In this document: positions 15,637 through 17,864 of the stretch, piece after piece
Numbering within the stretch: the first letter of the stretch is position 1
Layout of the letters: every line of letters begins with the position of its first letter
DNA from: DAINBT01 sp036732785
GTDB lineage: Bacteria > Planctomycetota > Phycisphaerae > Sedimentisphaerales > SM23-30
Assembly: GCA_964537505.1 (NCBI GenBank)
Contig: CAZICK010000079.1
Span: forward strand, 1 to 17,864
DNA length: 17,864 nucleotides
Reading direction: 5' to 3'
Program-made: the position numbers and the translations under genes
Notes under the pieces: model-generated
Database searches by the model: none
Told to the model about the DNA's origin: nothing
Seen by the model: only the letters and a program-made list of their open reading frames with translations

Positions 15637-17652
15637 TTATTCCCCTGCCAGCCAGTTTGCCCCCAGCATTTCCAGATCGCCCATATCTATCACACCGCTA
15701 TTGTCAAGGTCACAGTCCTGGTTCCAGTTGGCTGTTGGCGTATCATCGCTTAGCCACGCCGCTGACATAATCACAAAATCTACCAGGTCAACATCACACT
15801 GCCCGTCAAAGTCCCCCAGGTAAACCCAACCAAACTCGTATGCTCCCATATCCACCACCGCTACGCTATCACAATCCCCATCGACTACCCTGACATTACC
15901 ATCCAGATCGCTCGCCTCCGTTACCACACTGTTATCACCAGCATCAATACACGGCGAACCAGCTTGAAGTCGCAAATTATCATCTTCAGTGCCGGGCGTA
16001 TCATCAGCCCCATCCGCATCGACAAACAGCGGATCGCCATCGATATTACCGCCGCCGTCCGAGCCAAGCGAACTATCCCATTCCCCCCCGGGAAGACAGC
16101 CGGCAATATCGCAATAACTGATTACCGGGATACTACTGGAATCATTATTAAAAATCTCATCACCCTCGGAAGCTGCGGTATTGCCCCAGAGTATGCAGTT
16201 GGTTACTGTCGGGCTGCTCACCGCGTTAGCCATCCCGCCGCCTTTATCTGCCGAATTGTCGGTGAAGGTGCAGCCAGTAACTGTCGGGCTGCTGTTGCCG
16301 TTACACATCCCGCCGCCGTAGTAGTCAGCCGAGTTGCCGGTAAAGGTGCAGCCAGTCACTGTCGGGTTGCTGGAGTCTTCGTTAGACATCCCGCCGCCGA
16401 TGAAAGCCGAGTTGCCGATGAAAGTGCAGTTAGTAACTGTCGGGCTGCTGGAGAAGTTATTAGACATCCCGCCGCCATCATTGCCGCTGAATGTGCAACC
16501 AGTCACTGTCGGGCTGCTGGAGAAGTCATTAGACATCCCGCCGCCATTATTGCCGTTGAATATGCAGCCAGTCACTGTCGGGTTGCTGCCGTCGTTATGC
16601 ATCCCGCCGCCACTACCGCCGTCGTTGCCAACCGAGTTGCCGATGAAGGTGCAGTTGGTTACTGTCGGGCTGCTGGAGTATTCGTTAGACATCCCGCCGC
16701 CGACGCCGAATATGCCGTTAGCCGAGTTGCCGGTGAAGGTGCAGCCAGTTAATGTTGGGCTGCTGAAGTAGTTATACATCCCGCCGCCAACGCCGTCGAA
16801 AGTATCACACGAGTTGCCGCTGAAAATGCAGCCAGTCACCCTCGGGCTGCTCATCCAGTTAACCATCCCGCCACCGCCCCAGTTAGCCGAGTTGTTGCTG
16901 AACGTGCAGTCAGTCACTGTTGGGCTGCTGTTGTAATTAGATATACCGCCGCCGTGGCCAGCCGAGTTGCCGATAAAGGTGCAGCCAGTCACTGTCGGGC
17001 TGCTGGAGTTGTTATACATAATCCCGCCACCGATAGCCGAATTGCCGGTGAAGGTGCAGCCAGTTAATGTTGGGCTGCTGAAGTAGTTATACATCCCGCC
17101 GCCGCCGTAGTCGTGTGCTTCAGAACCGATAGCATTGCTGGCAGTAACGGTAAACCCGTCGAGTATGGCGGTTGTATCCAGATTTGTACCCTCTGGATGA
17201 TAAAAGAGACGGTAGCAGTTGTCTGCCCGGCTGGGGTCATCGAGCAGGTCGTCCACGGGCGTGGCCGGGTTGTCATTACCCAGCAGATCGCCGCTGAGAA
17301 TAGTAAGATATGCATCCGGGTCGCGATCTTCCCACGCCGGATTACCCGTGTTCGCAAATCCGCCATAGATTCCCACGCCGTTTATCATACGAAAATGCTT
17401 GCCTCGATCGCCTATCCCCAATCCATAATCATAGGTGGGCTTATACGTCCCCGCCGCCACCCAGATTTCATCCCCATCCCCGGCATCGTCCAGCCCGTCC
17501 TGAAGGTCGCCATACGCATTTGCCCAACTGCTTCCGTCGCCACCACCGCCGGCCTTCACATAGATAGTCTCGGCTAACGCCGAACTCGCTGCCATCCCCA
17601 CTGCCAAAACCACCACCAAGCCCACTATCGATCTCGATCTTCCCATCCACAT
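15637..17652 (-). CDS. Secreted right-handed beta-helix repeat protein with choice-of-anchor Q and dockerin-like C-terminus
   Basis: The ATG at 17652 follows GGAGG by eight bases. The 671-residue product has a signal peptide (1-27, SALA before E28), then an ETIYVKAGGGGDGSSWANAY opening typical of pectate-lyase-like and polymorphic outer membrane repeat proteins. Twelve beta-helix coils run from about 184 to 492 with consensus SSPTVTGCTFTGNSA...GGGMSN. Residues about 538-607 match the choice-of-anchor Q pattern (IDGDPLFVDADG, LRLQAGSPCIDAGDN, DMGAYEF). The tail has two EF-hand-like loops, GDFDGQCDVDLVD (613-625) and CDLDNSGVIDMGD (647-659), each followed by a WL-type helix, so it is a nearly complete dockerin-like module. 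Such proteins are usually surface-displayed or secreted; the repeat coils suggest binding or adhesion, and I see no lyase active-site signature. It is transcribed toward the esterase gene, with 86 bases between the two stops. Confidence 0.85.
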   Translation of the reverse strand: MWMGRSRSIVGLVVVLAVGMAASSALAETIYVKAGGGGDGSSWANAYGDLQDGLDDAGDGDEIWVAAGTYKPTYDYGLGIGDRGKHFRMINGVGIYGGFANTGNPAWEDRDPDAYLTILSGDLLGNDNPATPVDDLLDDPSRADNCYRLFYHPEGTNLDTTAILDGFTVTASNAIGSEAHDYGGGGMYNYFSSPTLTGCTFTGNSAIGGGIMYNNSSSPTVTGCTFIGNSAGHGGGISNYNSSPTVTDCTFSNNSANWGGGGMVNWMSSPRVTGCIFSGNSCDTFDGVGGGMYNYFSSPTLTGCTFTGNSANGIFGVGGGMSNEYSSSPTVTNCTFIGNSVGNDGGSGGGMHNDGSNPTVTGCIFNGNNGGGMSNDFSSSPTVTGCTFSGNDGGGMSNNFSSSPTVTNCTFIGNSAFIGGGMSNEDSSNPTVTGCTFTGNSADYYGGGMCNGNSSPTVTGCTFTDNSADKGGGMANAVSSPTVTNCILWGNTAASEGDEIFNNDSSSIPVISYCDIAGCLPGGEWDSSLGSDGGGNIDGDPLFVDADGADDTPGTEDDNLRLQAGSPCIDAGDNSVVTEASDLDGNVRVVDGDCDSVAVVDMGAYEFGWVYLGDFDGQCDVDLVDFVIMSAAWLSDDTPTANWNQDCDLDNSGVIDMGDLEMLGANWLAGE
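16177..17103 (-). repeat. In-frame tandem repeats of the beta-helix coils, twelve units of about 70-90 bp
   Basis: The unit encodes roughly SSPTVTGCTFTGNSA plus GGGMSN and recurs twelve times with variable spacers, each a multiple of three. DNA copies are very similar: the block around 16735-16790 and the one around 17048-17103 share a run of more than 50 identical bases (both encode MYNYFSSPTLTGCTFTGNSA). That suggests recent exchange between units or strong constraint. The spacing varies and the repeats are coding, so this is not a CRISPR array. Confidence 0.9.
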
Positions 17653-17735
17653 GACAACTACCTCCTGCTCCTCGCTCTGCTAACTATCCAATTTCCCTCA
17701 TCCGGGCAACCGGCTTTGCCACATACATACCCACC

Positions 17736-17765
17736 ATAATACCAAACCACACCCACCCACGTCAA
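17736..17765 (-). promoter_or_regulatory. Candidate sigma-70 promoter of the beta-helix gene
   Basis: On the - strand TTGACG (17765-17760) and TATTAT (17741-17736) each match five of six consensus bases, with an 18-bp, G/T-rich spacer. The start would be near 17729, giving a leader of about 75 bases before the ATG at 17652. It does not resemble the repeated promoter-leader element, so this gene is probably outside that regulon. Confidence 0.5.
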
Positions 17766-17864
17766 GCAAATTATCCCCCAAATCCAACCCATTACCTATT
17801 TTTTTATCTTTCCCCCGCCCCACTTCCAACTCCGCCCCCCTCCCAACTCCGGCCTCTGACTTCT

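Noticed and set aside
15964..16752. A 262-codon + strand open frame with repeated RVAGEGAAS-like residues
   Set aside because: It is the antisense reading of the beta-helix repeats; the periodicity is inherited from the coding strand, which has a signal peptide and ribosome site.
16177..17103. Possible CRISPR array
   Set aside because: Repeats are in frame, unequal in spacing, and encode beta-helix coils; spacers are not unique sequences of constant length and no cas gene is near.

Overview
The window looks like chromosomal DNA of a glycan-degrading planctomycete, most likely of the Phycisphaerae type. This is inferred from family content, not from a marker gene. The clues are a LamG protein with a C-terminal half-dockerin (NGDC...FAREWL), a repetitive beta-helix protein with a dockerin-like tail, two large secreted proteins that look like the DUF6288 family, a Tat-exported formylglycine sulfatase, and a DUF1080/beta-propeller fusion.

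Layout. Positions 1-140 hold the last codons of a + strand gene and a strong intrinsic terminator. Next comes citramalate synthase (cimA) on the - strand, a housekeeping gene for isoleucine synthesis. A divergent intergenic region follows, and from 2189 to 15550 everything lies on the + strand. Unit 1 is a DUF1080/five-bladed-propeller protein and a sulfatase. Unit 2 is a 1034-residue DUF6288-like protein. Unit 3 is a truncated LamG remnant followed by an intact LamG/dockerin-like protein, closed by a good terminator. Unit 4 is a second DUF6288-like protein (822 residues) and a tandem-domain SASA-type acetylesterase. A 671-residue beta-helix protein on the - strand faces the cluster from the right.

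The most striking structure is a repeat of about 98 bp in front of units 1, 2 and 4 (2030-2127, 5627-5725, 11200-11298). Each copy has a near-consensus sigma-70 promoter (T[T/C]GACA, 16 bp, TATAAT) and a conserved stretch of about 60 bp downstream of the -10 that lies inside the transcript. The same promoter and leader on three units argues for one regulon whose leader may be an operator or an RNA control element. This also means the longest open frames of two genes (from 2078 and 5689) begin inside the leader and are over-extended.

Working together, the secreted products suggest extracellular or periplasmic attack on a sulfated, O-acetylated polysaccharide. The sulfatase would remove sulfate, the SASA protein acetyl groups, the propeller and DUF1080 parts would act on glycosidic bonds, and the DUF6288-like proteins have no function I can assign. 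No transporter, SusC/D pair, regulator or sulfatase-maturating enzyme is present here, so the substrate cannot be named.
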